Made by a program: the position numbers and the translations under genes
Notes under the pieces: model-generated
Database searches by the model: none
Told to the model about the DNA's origin: nothing
Seen by the model: only the letters and a program-made list of their open reading frames with translations
Part shown: one piece after another, positions 28,791 to 38,337 of the stretch
Position numbering within the stretch: the stretch's first letter is position 1
Layout of the letters: the number at the start of each line of letters is the position of its first letter
NCBI GenBank assembly: GCA_020633315.1
Contig: JACKDV010000022.1
Span: forward strand, 77,434-141,433
DNA from: Myxococcales bacterium
Lineage (GTDB): Bacteria; Myxococcota_A; Polyangia; Nannocystales; Nannocystaceae
Length of the DNA stretch: 64,000 bases
Direction of reading: 5' to 3'

Positions 28791-31700
28791 TCAGGCGTTG
28801 GCGAAGCGCTCGGTGCGGGCCGCTTGGCGTTGCAGTCGACGCAGGGCCCGGAAGGCGGCCTTGCGGACCTTCTCGGGCTGATCGCCGTCGTCGAGGATCT
28901 TCTGCAGGGTGTCGCGGGCCTCGTTGCCACCCAGGCGACCGAGGCTGCCGATCATGGTCAGGCGAGCGGCCCCGTCGCCCTTGCGGCTCGCGAGCTGAGC
29001 CAGCGCTCCGCGACCCTCGCCACCGAGCACGCTGGGCAGCAGCACCGGGCGGACCCGGTCGGAGGCGAGCTGGGCCTCGAGCTCGCTGCCCTGCACCTTC
29101 GCGGCGAGGGGAGCGAGCGCGGCGGCGTCGGCCACCGTCTGGGCCTCGAGCAGCGCCACGGCGCGATCGGGAGCCCGGGCGGCGACCAGCTCGGCCGCGG
29201 CCTGGCGCACCCCGGCGTCGGGGTCGGCGAGCAGGGCCTGGGCCCGCTCCACGTCGGAGGCATCGCCCTGCGCGGCGAGCAGGCGCAGCGCCTCCCGTCG
29301 CACGAAGCTCGGCGCCTCGGCCTGGCCCACCGCGGTGCGGGCGGCCTCGAGGCCCCCCCCGCCCAGGCGACGCGCCGCCCACAGGCTGGCCCGCCACGCC
29401 GAGGCATGGGCGGCCAGGCGCGAGCTCGACTCGGCGTCCTCGCTCAGCGTGGCCTGCTCGAGCTCCACCCAGCCCTTGGCCGAGCGGGTGGCGGCCGCAT
29501 CCACGTCGGGCGCGAGCGCCTCGTGCCCGCTGGCCCCGGCGATCCAGGCCGCGTCGGCCCGGGCGCTCGCCGACTCGCCGCTCAGCAGCGTGCGCACCGA
29601 CTGGTCGGGACACTCGCCGCGGCGCACCAGGCCGTGGCGAAGGCGACGACGCACGTCGTCGTTGTCGATCTCCCCCATGCGCGCGACCAGGGTCACCGGA
29701 TCGCCGTGCCGGGCGAGGAAGCTGGCCGCGGGAGCCGACACGTCGGCGTGGCGGCTGCGCAGCGCGATGAGGTTGGTGCGGGTGGGCTCCTCGGAGAACA
29801 GCTTGCCCAGGGCGGCCACCGCATCGCGACGCACGCCCGCGTTGTCGTCGTCGATCGCGTCGGCCAGCGTGGGCTCCGAGGCCACGTGGCCCAGCTCGCC
29901 GAGCTGGCGGATGGCGTGCTGCCGCACCGCGGCGTCCTCGAAGCGATCGGAGACCGCGGCCTCGAGCACGCTGCGGCTGCGCTCGTCGCCCGCGTGGCGC
30001 AGGCCGGTGAGCGCTCGCGTGCGCAGGTGGGCGGCCCCCTCGCGGGCGGTCCGCTCCACCAGCGCCCGCACCCGCGCCTGCTCCTCCGCGTCGGCGCCGA
30101 GGTGGGGCAGCATGCGGCCCAGCGCCTCGATGGCGGTGGGGGCCAGCGCCCGGTCCTCGTCGGTGATCTCCGCGTCGGGATCGAGCAGCGGCTCGATCTC
30201 CTCGAGCGCCCGGCGATCGCCCAGCGTGCCCAGGGCCAGCAGCGAGCGCTCGCGCTCGGGCTGCTCGCCCGCCTTGAGCACCAGCAGCAGCGCCTGGAAG
30301 GCCTCGGGGCGGCGCTTGCCCGCGAGCCCGGCCGCGGCCGGCAGCACCAGCTCGCGTCGACCCTCGCGCAGCGCGATGGCCAGGGCCTCGAGCGAGGCTC
30401 CCTCCACGTGCTCGGCCCGGAACGCCAGCGCCTCGCAGGCGGCCACGCGGATCTCGGCCTCGCGATCCTCGAGCAGTCGCGCGAGCAAGGGCTCGGCCCC
30501 CGCATCGTCCACGTCGCGCAGCGCCGCGACCACGCGCTTGCGCAGCTCCGTGTCGTTGCTGGCCACGGCCTCGCCCAGGTAGCGCAGCACCAGCGCATCG
30601 TCGTAGCGCGCCCGCGTGCCGCCGGTGGGCAGGCGCCGTGCGCCCTCGCTGGGGTGGCGGGCCAGGCTCGTCAGGGCGTCGAAGGCCCGGCTGCGGATCG
30701 GTCCCTGGTCGTCTCCGAGCAGCAGCAGCAGCACCGCCTCGCCGGCCCGGCTGCCGATGCGCGACAGGGCGTCGATGAGCCCGAAGCGATCGGCGGTCTT
30801 GTCGGGATCGTCCTCGATGCGCGCGGCCACGGCCCGGGCCGCGGCGTCGCGGGCCCGGCCGGTGTCGGCCTGGCTCGCCCGCGCGTGGGCCAGGGCCACC
30901 AGGGCCTGGAGCGCCCGCTTGGCCACCCGCTCCTCCTCGCGCTGCAGGAACGCCGAGAGCACGTCCACCGTGCGCACCTCGCCGCGCGCGGCGAGGGCCT
31001 CGGCGGCGCGCAGCCGCAGGTCCTCGTGATCGCTCTCGAGGGCGCGGCGCAGGGCCTCGTCCACGCGGGGATCGCTGGAGTCCACCAGGCGATCGACCAC
31101 CGAGAGCCGCACGTCGGTGTGACGGCTGCCCAGCGCCACCAGCCAGGGCTCGAGGCTGCCGCCGTCGAACAGGCGCTGGATCATGGTGACCGCGTGGCTG
31201 CGGACCTCGGCCGCCGGCGCATCCACGGCGCGCAGGGCCAGCGCCCGCGCCTGGGCGTTGCCGCCCTGGGCCATGCTCACCAGCTCGTCGACCGCTCCGC
31301 GGCCCACGTCGCTGGCCTGCGACTGCAGGGCCAGCCCCAGCGGGGTGGTGTCGCCCTCGTCGTAGAGCCCGCGCAGGGTGGTGAGCGCCGCCTTGCGGAC
31401 CAGGTGGTGCGGATCGGAGAGGGCGCGGCGCAGCACCGGCAGCACCGCGGGGCGGCCCACCTCGCGGTGGGTAGCCAGCACGCCCAGGCGGGCCAGCGCA
31501 TCGCGACGCACCCGGTGGGTCTCGTCGGACTCGCCGCGGCTGGGAGCCTGGCGCACCAGGCCCACGTAGGTGCCGAACACCAGCTGCATGATCGCGCTGC
31601 GATCCACCGGCGCGTCCGCGGCCGGCGGCGCCGACTGGGGCCGCGGCCCGCCCACGAAGCGCAGCACCTCGAGCACGCGCTCGGTGAGGGTGCCCGCCCC

Positions 31701-34700
31701 TTCGTCGCGCACGTGCTCGAGCAGGCGCCGCACCCAGCCGCGCTTGCGGGGCTGACGGGCCTCCTCCTCCCAGTTGGTGGCGGGGGCGTCGGGCTGATCG
31801 GCCACCGTGGGCCCGCGCAGCCGGGCCGCCTCGCGCCAGAAGGCCTCGGGCTGCGGGCGCAGCGAGAGCACCCGCGCGGCCGCGTAGCGCTGGGCCGGAT
31901 CGTCACTGGCCAGCACGCTGACCAGCACGTTGAGCAGGGCGTTGCGCTCGTCCTCGGGCGGCCACTTCTTGAGCTCGGCCGCGCGCTCGGGCTTGGGCGG
32001 CCCCACTAGATCCTGCGCCAAGGGCCCCAGGGTCTGCGCCGCCTCGCGGGCCTCGAGCGCCCGCGCGGCCACCAGGCGGATCTCCGGGTGCGACGAGGCG
32101 ATCGCGGCCAGCAGCAGGTCGGGCGGCAGGTCGGCGCGGGCCAGCGCCAGATCGCGGGCCACCACCACCGCGAACACCAGATCCTGGATCTCGCGGTCGT
32201 CGTCCTCCAGGCCCTGCAGGATCCCGCGGATGCCGTCGGGGCCCAGCGCCACGAAGCTGAGGATCGCCCCCAGGCGGATCGGGCGGTGGGGGTGCTTGAG
32301 CGTGCCCGCGAGCACCGGCACGGCCCGCGCGTCGCCGATGCGGGCGAGGCCCTCGGCCACCCAGCTACGCACCGGCAGGTCGGGGTGCGACAGCGCGGTG
32401 ACCAGCGGGCGCTCGTGGCCGGGCACCACCGCGCCGGCCAGGCCGCGCGCGCCCATCTCCCGCACGAGGCCGTCGGCGTCGTCGAGCAGGGTCACATAGT
32501 CGGCGATGGCCTCCACCGAGCCCACGTCGGCCATGGCCCGGGCCCCGCGCTGGCGCAGCGCGTCGGCGGGGCGGTTGATGTCGCCCGCCGGGATGGCGAG
32601 CAGCGCTCGCATGGGCGCGATGGCCCGCTCGTCGCGACGCTTGCCGCACAGCTCGGCCGCCCGCACGCGCAGGCCCCAGAACTTGCTCGAGTAGGCGACG
32701 GCGAAGCTCTGCTGGTCCTTGGGCGCGAGGTGATCGAGCGCCTCGATGGCCGCGGTGTGCACCTCGGGCGACTCGTCCTCGAGCAGCTCCACCAGGCGCA
32801 CGCGCAGGCCGGCGGCGCTGCCCTTCTTGGCGCCCGCGCAGCCGGCCGCCCGCACCGCGGGGCGAGGCGAGCCCAGCGCGGCCAGGTGCAGCGAGTCGTC
32901 GCCCTCGTAGGCCTTCTTGCGCGCCTTGTCCTTGCTGTCGACCAGCGCCCGGTAGGCCGCGATGCCCACGTTGGCCACGGCGTCGGCCACCAGCTCGCGC
33001 AGCAGGGTGTCGGCCCACTCGCCCTTCTGGCGGTCGAGCTCACCCACCACCCGCTCGCGGATGTCGGCGTGGCGCGATTGGGCCGCGCGCCGCAGCACGG
33101 TCTGTGGCGACTTCTCGTGCCAGGCCCACAGGGTGCGGAAGGCCTCGCCCCGCACCGACTGGTCCTCGTCGTCGAGCGCATGGCCCAGCAGGGTGTCGGC
33201 CTGCTCGCGCACGCGGCCGCCCTTGCCCGGCCCCAGCTTCACCAGGATCTGCAGGGCGCGGCGGCGGATGTCGGCGTGGCCCCCTCCCAGCGCGGTGGCG
33301 GCCAAGTCCACCGAGCCGCGCTCGCCGTCGGGCTCGGCCAGGGTGCCCAGCGCATCGTAGGCCGCGGCGCGCACCGAGTCGTCGGGATCGTCGAGCAGCC
33401 AGCGCAGGCGGGTGCGCAGCCGCTCGTCGCCCGCCATCACCGTGGCCGTGGCCAGCAGCGCTCCCACCACGCCGCGGCGCACGGAGGCATCGGGCTCGCG
33501 CGACAGCTGCAGCAGCGCGCCGGTGGAGCGGGCATCGCCCAGCACGCCCAGCGCCCGGGCCCCCCGCAGCGCGGTGTCGGCATGGCGACACACCAGCGCG
33601 GCGAACAGCGGCGCGCGGTCGTCCTCGGAGGGATCGCCGTCGGTGGTCGAGGGCGGGGCCAGCGGGCCGTCCTCCTCGAGCTTGGCCATCTCGGCGTGGG
33701 TGCCCGCGTCCACCCGACGCAGCGCGAGGGCCAGGCGCGGACGCCCGGCCACCGCCACCAGGAACGCCACGCGGCGCACCTCGGCGTCCTCGTCGTCGAG
33801 CGCCTCCTCGAGCAGCGCATAGCCCTCGCCGTCGTGGGCGTGGCCGCGCGCACCCAGGCGCCGCAGGGTGGTCGCCCGCACGTCGGCGGGGCCGCGGGCC
33901 AGGGCCACCCGCGCGTGCTCGAGCGAGCCCGCGGGCTCGAGCGCCTCGAGGGCGTCGAGGGCCGCGTGGCGCACCTTGGCGTCGCCGTCCTGCAGGCGGT
34001 CGGCGATCATCGCCGGCACCATCGGCGAGGCGTCGCGCAGCTTGGGCAGGCGCGACAGCGCCTCGATGCGGATGTCGGGGTGACGCGAGCGCAGCGCGGC
34101 GCGGGCCGGCGCCAGCGGCTCGTCGGCCTCGAGCGTGGTCAGGGCCGCCAGCGCGGCCCGGCGCACGTCCTTGTGGCCGTCGTCGAGGGCCTGGCGCAGC
34201 GCGGGGCGGCTGCGACGACGCGCGGAGCGGCCGATGATCTTGGCCGCCAGCGCGCGGACCTCGGGCTTGTCGTCCTGGCCCAGGCTGCGGTCGAGCATGC
34301 GCCGGGCGTCGTCCTCGGGCAGGCCCTCGAGCGCCTCGAGGGCGGCCTCGCGGGCCTTGGGGCTGCGGGCCCCGAGCTCGTCGCGCAGCTGGCTCAGCCG
34401 ACCGTCGATCCGATCGATCTCGCTGGCGACGTCGCTCTGCAGATCGAGGGTGAGCACCGAGACCCGCCGGCGCTTGTCGGCCACCACGAGCAGGCCGCCG
34501 GCCTTGTCGGGCTTGGCCCGCGACGAGGCGGGCAGCCACTCCAGCAGCACCAGGCCGGCCTTGCCCACCTCCACGCTCTTGGGCTTGCGCTTGGTGTCGA
34601 GCTGCCACGACTTGAGCTGGCCGTCCTCGCCCACCGAGAAGATCCGGCGCGGCAGCTCCTGGTTGTTGTCGTCGTGCAGCCGCGCCCCCAGGGCCAGGCC

Positions 34701-35420
34701 GCGCACCGGGCCCGCGTGGCCGGCATCGCCCGAGCGGTTCTCCTCGTCGACCGCCCCGTCGAGGTAGGCCAGGCGCACCGAGCCATCGCCCGCGCCCACG
34801 ATCACGCGGCCGTCGTCGGTGGTCGCCAGCGCGAGCACTCCGCTCTCGCCCACCGGCATGTCGCGGACGGGGCCGTCGGCCACCGCGTCGAGGGGCAGCG
34901 CCCGCAGCACGCCGTCGTCACCGGCCACCACCACGCGCCGCCCGCTGGGCTCGATGGTCGCGGCTCGCAGCGGACGCGCGCTCACCTGCCGGCTGCCACG
35001 GGGCGAGAGCCGCGGCTCCGCCGATTCCACCACCAGCGCGAACGCGTGGACGTGCCCGTCCTCGGTGGTGGCCACGAGCTGGGTGCCCGCGGCGTCGCGG
35101 GCCAGCGCGGTGATGGGAGCCTCGAGCGTGGGGCCCGTGAAGCGCAGCGCGGCCGACTCCTTGCCCGCCTCGATGCCGTAGAGGGTGCCGTTGGTGCCGC
35201 CCGCCACCAGCAGGTCGTCGGCCAGGAAGCACAGCGCGGCCACGGCCGAGCCCACCTCCACCGAGCCCTGCTCGGCGAGCTTGCTGGCCGACAGCAGGTG
35301 GACCGAGGAGTGGGTGACGGCGTCGGTGTCCCGGAAGCCCGCGTAGGCGATCAGGCGGCCGGAGAGCGAGCCCGAGACGGCCCGTACGCGCTCGACATGG
35401 GAAGCGAGTTTGCGAGTCAT
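28791..35420 (-). CDS. Giant beta-propeller plus HEAT-repeat protein (2209 aa)
   Basis: Residues 1 to about 330 form WD40/PQQ-like propeller blades (VSGSLSGRLIAYAG, LALATTDDGRVIVGAGDGSVRLAYLDG, RIFSVGEDGQLKSWQL). From about 345 to 2200 the protein is a nearly unbroken array of HEAT/ARM repeats of about 30-40 residues, many of the form DPDDSVRAAAYDALGTLAEPDG and SRHTDVRLSVVDRLVD, perhaps fifty copies. No enzymatic motif was found. No signal peptide or membrane segment, so it is cytoplasmic. It starts 12 bp after the 927-aa gene's stop. It is likely a scaffold in the retron-linked complex; HEAT/ARM proteins are known partners of WGR retrons. Confidence 0.85.
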   Translation of the reverse strand: MTRKLASHVERVRAVSGSLSGRLIAYAGFRDTDAVTHSSVHLLSASKLAEQGSVEVGSAVAALCFLADDLLVAGGTNGTLYGIEAGKESAALRFTGPTLEAPITALARDAAGTQLVATTEDGHVHAFALVVESAEPRLSPRGSRQVSARPLRAATIEPSGRRVVVAGDDGVLRALPLDAVADGPVRDMPVGESGVLALATTDDGRVIVGAGDGSVRLAYLDGAVDEENRSGDAGHAGPVRGLALGARLHDDNNQELPRRIFSVGEDGQLKSWQLDTKRKPKSVEVGKAGLVLLEWLPASSRAKPDKAGGLLVVADKRRRVSVLTLDLQSDVASEIDRIDGRLSQLRDELGARSPKAREAALEALEGLPEDDARRMLDRSLGQDDKPEVRALAAKIIGRSARRRSRPALRQALDDGHKDVRRAALAALTTLEADEPLAPARAALRSRHPDIRIEALSRLPKLRDASPMVPAMIADRLQDGDAKVRHAALDALEALEPAGSLEHARVALARGPADVRATTLRRLGARGHAHDGEGYALLEEALDDEDAEVRRVAFLVAVAGRPRLALALRRVDAGTHAEMAKLEEDGPLAPPSTTDGDPSEDDRAPLFAALVCRHADTALRGARALGVLGDARSTGALLQLSREPDASVRRGVVGALLATATVMAGDERLRTRLRWLLDDPDDSVRAAAYDALGTLAEPDGERGSVDLAATALGGGHADIRRRALQILVKLGPGKGGRVREQADTLLGHALDDEDQSVRGEAFRTLWAWHEKSPQTVLRRAAQSRHADIRERVVGELDRQKGEWADTLLRELVADAVANVGIAAYRALVDSKDKARKKAYEGDDSLHLAALGSPRPAVRAAGCAGAKKGSAAGLRVRLVELLEDESPEVHTAAIEALDHLAPKDQQSFAVAYSSKFWGLRVRAAELCGKRRDERAIAPMRALLAIPAGDINRPADALRQRGARAMADVGSVEAIADYVTLLDDADGLVREMGARGLAGAVVPGHERPLVTALSHPDLPVRSWVAEGLARIGDARAVPVLAGTLKHPHRPIRLGAILSFVALGPDGIRGILQGLEDDDREIQDLVFAVVVARDLALARADLPPDLLLAAIASSHPEIRLVAARALEAREAAQTLGPLAQDLVGPPKPERAAELKKWPPEDERNALLNVLVSVLASDDPAQRYAAARVLSLRPQPEAFWREAARLRGPTVADQPDAPATNWEEEARQPRKRGWVRRLLEHVRDEGAGTLTERVLEVLRFVGGPRPQSAPPAADAPVDRSAIMQLVFGTYVGLVRQAPSRGESDETHRVRRDALARLGVLATHREVGRPAVLPVLRRALSDPHHLVRKAALTTLRGLYDEGDTTPLGLALQSQASDVGRGAVDELVSMAQGGNAQARALALRAVDAPAAEVRSHAVTMIQRLFDGGSLEPWLVALGSRHTDVRLSVVDRLVDSSDPRVDEALRRALESDHEDLRLRAAEALAARGEVRTVDVLSAFLQREEERVAKRALQALVALAHARASQADTGRARDAAARAVAARIEDDPDKTADRFGLIDALSRIGSRAGEAVLLLLLGDDQGPIRSRAFDALTSLARHPSEGARRLPTGGTRARYDDALVLRYLGEAVASNDTELRKRVVAALRDVDDAGAEPLLARLLEDREAEIRVAACEALAFRAEHVEGASLEALAIALREGRRELVLPAAAGLAGKRRPEAFQALLLVLKAGEQPERERSLLALGTLGDRRALEEIEPLLDPDAEITDEDRALAPTAIEALGRMLPHLGADAEEQARVRALVERTAREGAAHLRTRALTGLRHAGDERSRSVLEAAVSDRFEDAAVRQHAIRQLGELGHVASEPTLADAIDDDNAGVRRDAVAALGKLFSEEPTRTNLIALRSRHADVSAPAASFLARHGDPVTLVARMGEIDNDDVRRRLRHGLVRRGECPDQSVRTLLSGESASARADAAWIAGASGHEALAPDVDAAATRSAKGWVELEQATLSEDAESSSRLAAHASAWRASLWAARRLGGGGLEAARTAVGQAEAPSFVRREALRLLAAQGDASDVERAQALLADPDAGVRQAAAELVAARAPDRAVALLEAQTVADAAALAPLAAKVQGSELEAQLASDRVRPVLLPSVLGGEGRGALAQLASRKGDGAARLTMIGSLGRLGGNEARDTLQKILDDGDQPEKVRKAAFRALRRLQRQAARTERFANA

Positions 35421-35432
35421 GGGCGGCGAGGT

Positions 35433-38216
35433 TCAGGAGGCCGCGACCGCGCCGAAGCGGGGACGACGGGCGTTGCGGACGGGGGTGGAAGCGGCGGGCA
35501 GGTCCACCTCGAGATCGGGGTGGGCGCGGCGGATCGAGGCGAGGGCGGCGATGCAGCCGTGGCGCTCGCCCTTGCCCTCGGAGTGGGCGAAGGCCTCGAG
35601 CACGGGCAGCGCGAGCTCGGCGAAGGCACGATCCTCCACCGAGAAGTCGCGGATCACCTCGACCAGGCGGGCCTTGGCCACCGAGGCGCTCAGCGGACGG
35701 TCGGGCAGGGCGTCGCCGCCCGTGTGCTCGCGTCGCTCCATTCGCCCGGGCGGCAGCCCGAAGAGCACCGTGCGCAGGAACTCGCGCAGGGCCTCGGTGG
35801 TGTCGAAGCGCCGCTCGGCCGGGTCGGCCGGCAGCCCGTCCTTGCTCGGCACGTACGCGCTGGGCCGGTGCTTCTCCCACAGCAGGCGCACCGCGAACAG
35901 CCGCACCTCGCGGTCGGGGCTCTCCATCAGCCAGGCCAGGCGCTGGGCCCCGCCCACCTCGTCGTAGCAGCGGCGGATGAGGGTCAGGCCCACCTCGCGG
36001 GTGGCCTTGGCGGTGCCCTCGGCCAGCATGAAGACCTCGTCGGCCAGCAGCCAGTCGGTGGGCGGCGCATCCTCGGGGGGCTCGGCCAGGCCCAGGCGCA
36101 GCAGCACCTGGCTGGCCGCGGCTCGGGGCTCGCGGTGCCGGCTGTGGGCCAGGCGATAGGGCAGCACGCGGTCGCCCCAGCGCACGATCTCGTGCTTGGC
36201 CACGTCCTGGGCCAGGCGCCGTACGTCGGCCCGCCCGTCGTCGAACAGCGGCCGCACCCGTTCCTTGCCGAACGCGTCGTGATCGAGGCGGGGCTTGATC
36301 CCGTAGTCCTTGGCCTCGGCCATGGTGGGGCCGATGGTGGGGTGGTGCACCCGCAGGTAGGTCGCCGCGAAGGTGCGCACCGTCTCGGGCTCGTCGGGGC
36401 CCGCGGCGAGGCTCCACAGCTTGTCCAGCCCCGAGCCCGCGCCGAAGTCCTGCGGTGAGAAGTGCTCGAGCATGTAGCGGTGGGCGAACTGGTGCAGGCT
36501 CTCGTCGGCCTGGCGCACCAGCGCCAGCAGCCACGGCAGGCCGATGCGCGCGGGCTTGACCAGCTTGGGGTTGCCCAGCACGCTCAGGGCCATCGCGCGC
36601 AGGCGCGGGCGCATCACCAGGCCCTTGACCCACTCCACGTCGAGGTCGTTGCCCTTGAGCATGCCGCCCGAGAGCCAGCGACCCACCGCGTCGGTGTAGC
36701 GGTGGTCGAGCAGGGCCTGCTTGATCCAGTCGACGCCGATCTCCTTGCCCGAGTACTTGCCCAGGGTGCGCAGCACCTCGCCCTGCTTCCAGCGACCCAG
36801 GCGCTGGTCCTCGAGCAGGGCCAGCCAGTGCCCGGCGGGTATCTTCTTCTTGGCGTCCTCGAACAGCTTGGTGACGAAGCGCTGCTGGTTGCGGTTGCCC
36901 GTCCACAGCACGATGAAGGACTCGGCGTCGAGGTCGTCGGGGCCGAAGGCGGCCTTGATCTTCTTCTCGGCGAGCTTGCTGGTCTCGCCGGCGCCGAGCA
37001 GGCGCACCAGCGCGGGCAGCCCCAGGGTGCGGGCGTCGAGGGCCTCGAGGCGCTCGGCGGCCAGCTTGCGCACCTCGGGCGCGCCCTCGGTGGCCAGGGT
37101 GACCAGCAGCTCCACCGGGAGCTGCGGCGCGTGGCCGCGGGCGTACTCCACCGCCAGCTTGCGCGCGTCGGCGCTCTCGGAGCGCAGCAGCGAGATGGCC
37201 AGCTCGTGCAGCCCCAGCCCCGCCAGCTTGGAGGGGTGGAAGCGCGGGTCGTCGCGCAGCAGCTTGGCCACGAAGTCGTGCACCGAGGCCAGCGGCTTGC
37301 GCCCCAGGCGGGCCAGCCAGGCCGGCTCCACCGCGCGCAGGCTCTGCGGGAAGTCCTCGCTGAGGCAGTGGATGGCGAACTGACAGATCTCGTTGTTCTC
37401 GGCGTCCTCGAGCAGCCGCAGCAGCGGATCGGGCGACTGCTTCCAGGCCTCGGGGAACGCTCGCTTCTTGAGGTCCGAGGGCGGGCGCCCCAGGCCGCCG
37501 CGACCCTGGCCACGCATCACCTCGTGGCCCCAGATGTGGCTGGTCACCCATGCGCTCCAGAAGTTGAAGCGCTGCGGGTAGTGCCGCATCACCTGCACCG
37601 CGAACTGCGGGTAGGCCTCGGGCACGGCGCGGCCGAGCTGCCGCAGGTATCGCCACGCCCGACGCTGCATATAGAGGAAGGTGCCCCCCGAGATCTCGCC
37701 GGCGCGGGTGGGGGTCTGCCCCATCGCATCGAGGCGCCACGCCATCACGCCGAACATCGCGGCGTCGTGGCGCTCCTCGACGAGCTTGTAGACCTTCTTG
37801 AAGCCCTGCCACAGGCCCCAGCCCACGCGGGCGCGCTTGAACACGTCCTGCAGCGCGGCGCGGGCCGGCTCGTCACCCGCCTCGTAGAGCTCGACCAGGA
37901 GCTGGCCCAGGCGCAGGCGCGGCGGGGGGTGGGGGGCCGCCATCAGCGAGTCCCAGGACGAGCGCCGGATCGAGAGCTGCTCGTCGGGGGTCTTGTAGGC
38001 GAGCCGCCCGATGCCCACGGTGTTGCGCAGGCGGGTCAGCGTCCATGCGTCATGCGGCAGGGCGGGGACCGAGGCACTGGGCTCGGCCTCCTCCTCTCGA
38101 TCCTCGGGGGGATCGGGCTGTTCCATGTAGCGGACCACCAGCTCCGAGAGCTGGGGGTCGCGGAGCCTTGCCGCTCGGTCGATGTCCGTCCAGGTGACCT
38201 CTCGATCGCTCGCCAT
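35433..38216 (-). CDS. HEAT-like repeat protein, first gene of the retron island
   Basis: 927 aa from ATG 38216 (an ATG at 38249 is in frame; the later one has a closer GAGGCGAG site). Helical repeats are visible from about residue 250 (NEICQFAIHCLSEDFPQSLRAVEPAWLARLG, ARKLAVEYARGHAPQLPVELLVTLATEGAPEVRKLAAERLEAL), closer to irregular HEAT/ARM helices than to TPR. The N-terminal 200 residues contain aromatic-rich helices. The C-terminus repeats DSKDGLPADPAERRF-like linkers and ends with HEAT-type helices. No catalytic motif. It opens the same-strand cluster and is separated by 12 bp from the giant gene. Some resemblance to DUF4132/YehI-type WGR-associated proteins is possible but unproven. Confidence 0.75.
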   Translation of the reverse strand: MASDREVTWTDIDRAARLRDPQLSELVVRYMEQPDPPEDREEEAEPSASVPALPHDAWTLTRLRNTVGIGRLAYKTPDEQLSIRRSSWDSLMAAPHPPPRLRLGQLLVELYEAGDEPARAALQDVFKRARVGWGLWQGFKKVYKLVEERHDAAMFGVMAWRLDAMGQTPTRAGEISGGTFLYMQRRAWRYLRQLGRAVPEAYPQFAVQVMRHYPQRFNFWSAWVTSHIWGHEVMRGQGRGGLGRPPSDLKKRAFPEAWKQSPDPLLRLLEDAENNEICQFAIHCLSEDFPQSLRAVEPAWLARLGRKPLASVHDFVAKLLRDDPRFHPSKLAGLGLHELAISLLRSESADARKLAVEYARGHAPQLPVELLVTLATEGAPEVRKLAAERLEALDARTLGLPALVRLLGAGETSKLAEKKIKAAFGPDDLDAESFIVLWTGNRNQQRFVTKLFEDAKKKIPAGHWLALLEDQRLGRWKQGEVLRTLGKYSGKEIGVDWIKQALLDHRYTDAVGRWLSGGMLKGNDLDVEWVKGLVMRPRLRAMALSVLGNPKLVKPARIGLPWLLALVRQADESLHQFAHRYMLEHFSPQDFGAGSGLDKLWSLAAGPDEPETVRTFAATYLRVHHPTIGPTMAEAKDYGIKPRLDHDAFGKERVRPLFDDGRADVRRLAQDVAKHEIVRWGDRVLPYRLAHSRHREPRAAASQVLLRLGLAEPPEDAPPTDWLLADEVFMLAEGTAKATREVGLTLIRRCYDEVGGAQRLAWLMESPDREVRLFAVRLLWEKHRPSAYVPSKDGLPADPAERRFDTTEALREFLRTVLFGLPPGRMERREHTGGDALPDRPLSASVAKARLVEVIRDFSVEDRAFAELALPVLEAFAHSEGKGERHGCIAALASIRRAHPDLEVDLPAASTPVRNARRPRFGAVAAS

Positions 38217-38337
38217 CTCGCCTCGTCGCTGCCAACCCGCGTGGAGCACGGATCGTCGGGGAGCGACGAAGAGATCGCAACCATAAATGTGGGTGAATTG
38301 GGCGTGGGATCGCCTACCAAGCGACCCCCCGGGGCGG

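Noticed and set aside
28824..36458. Very long open frames on the plus strand opposite the HEAT genes (1061 and 1456 codons)
   Set aside because: They are antisense shadows of GC-rich, regular minus-strand coding; composition is His/Gly/Arg/Gln-biased and matches no family.
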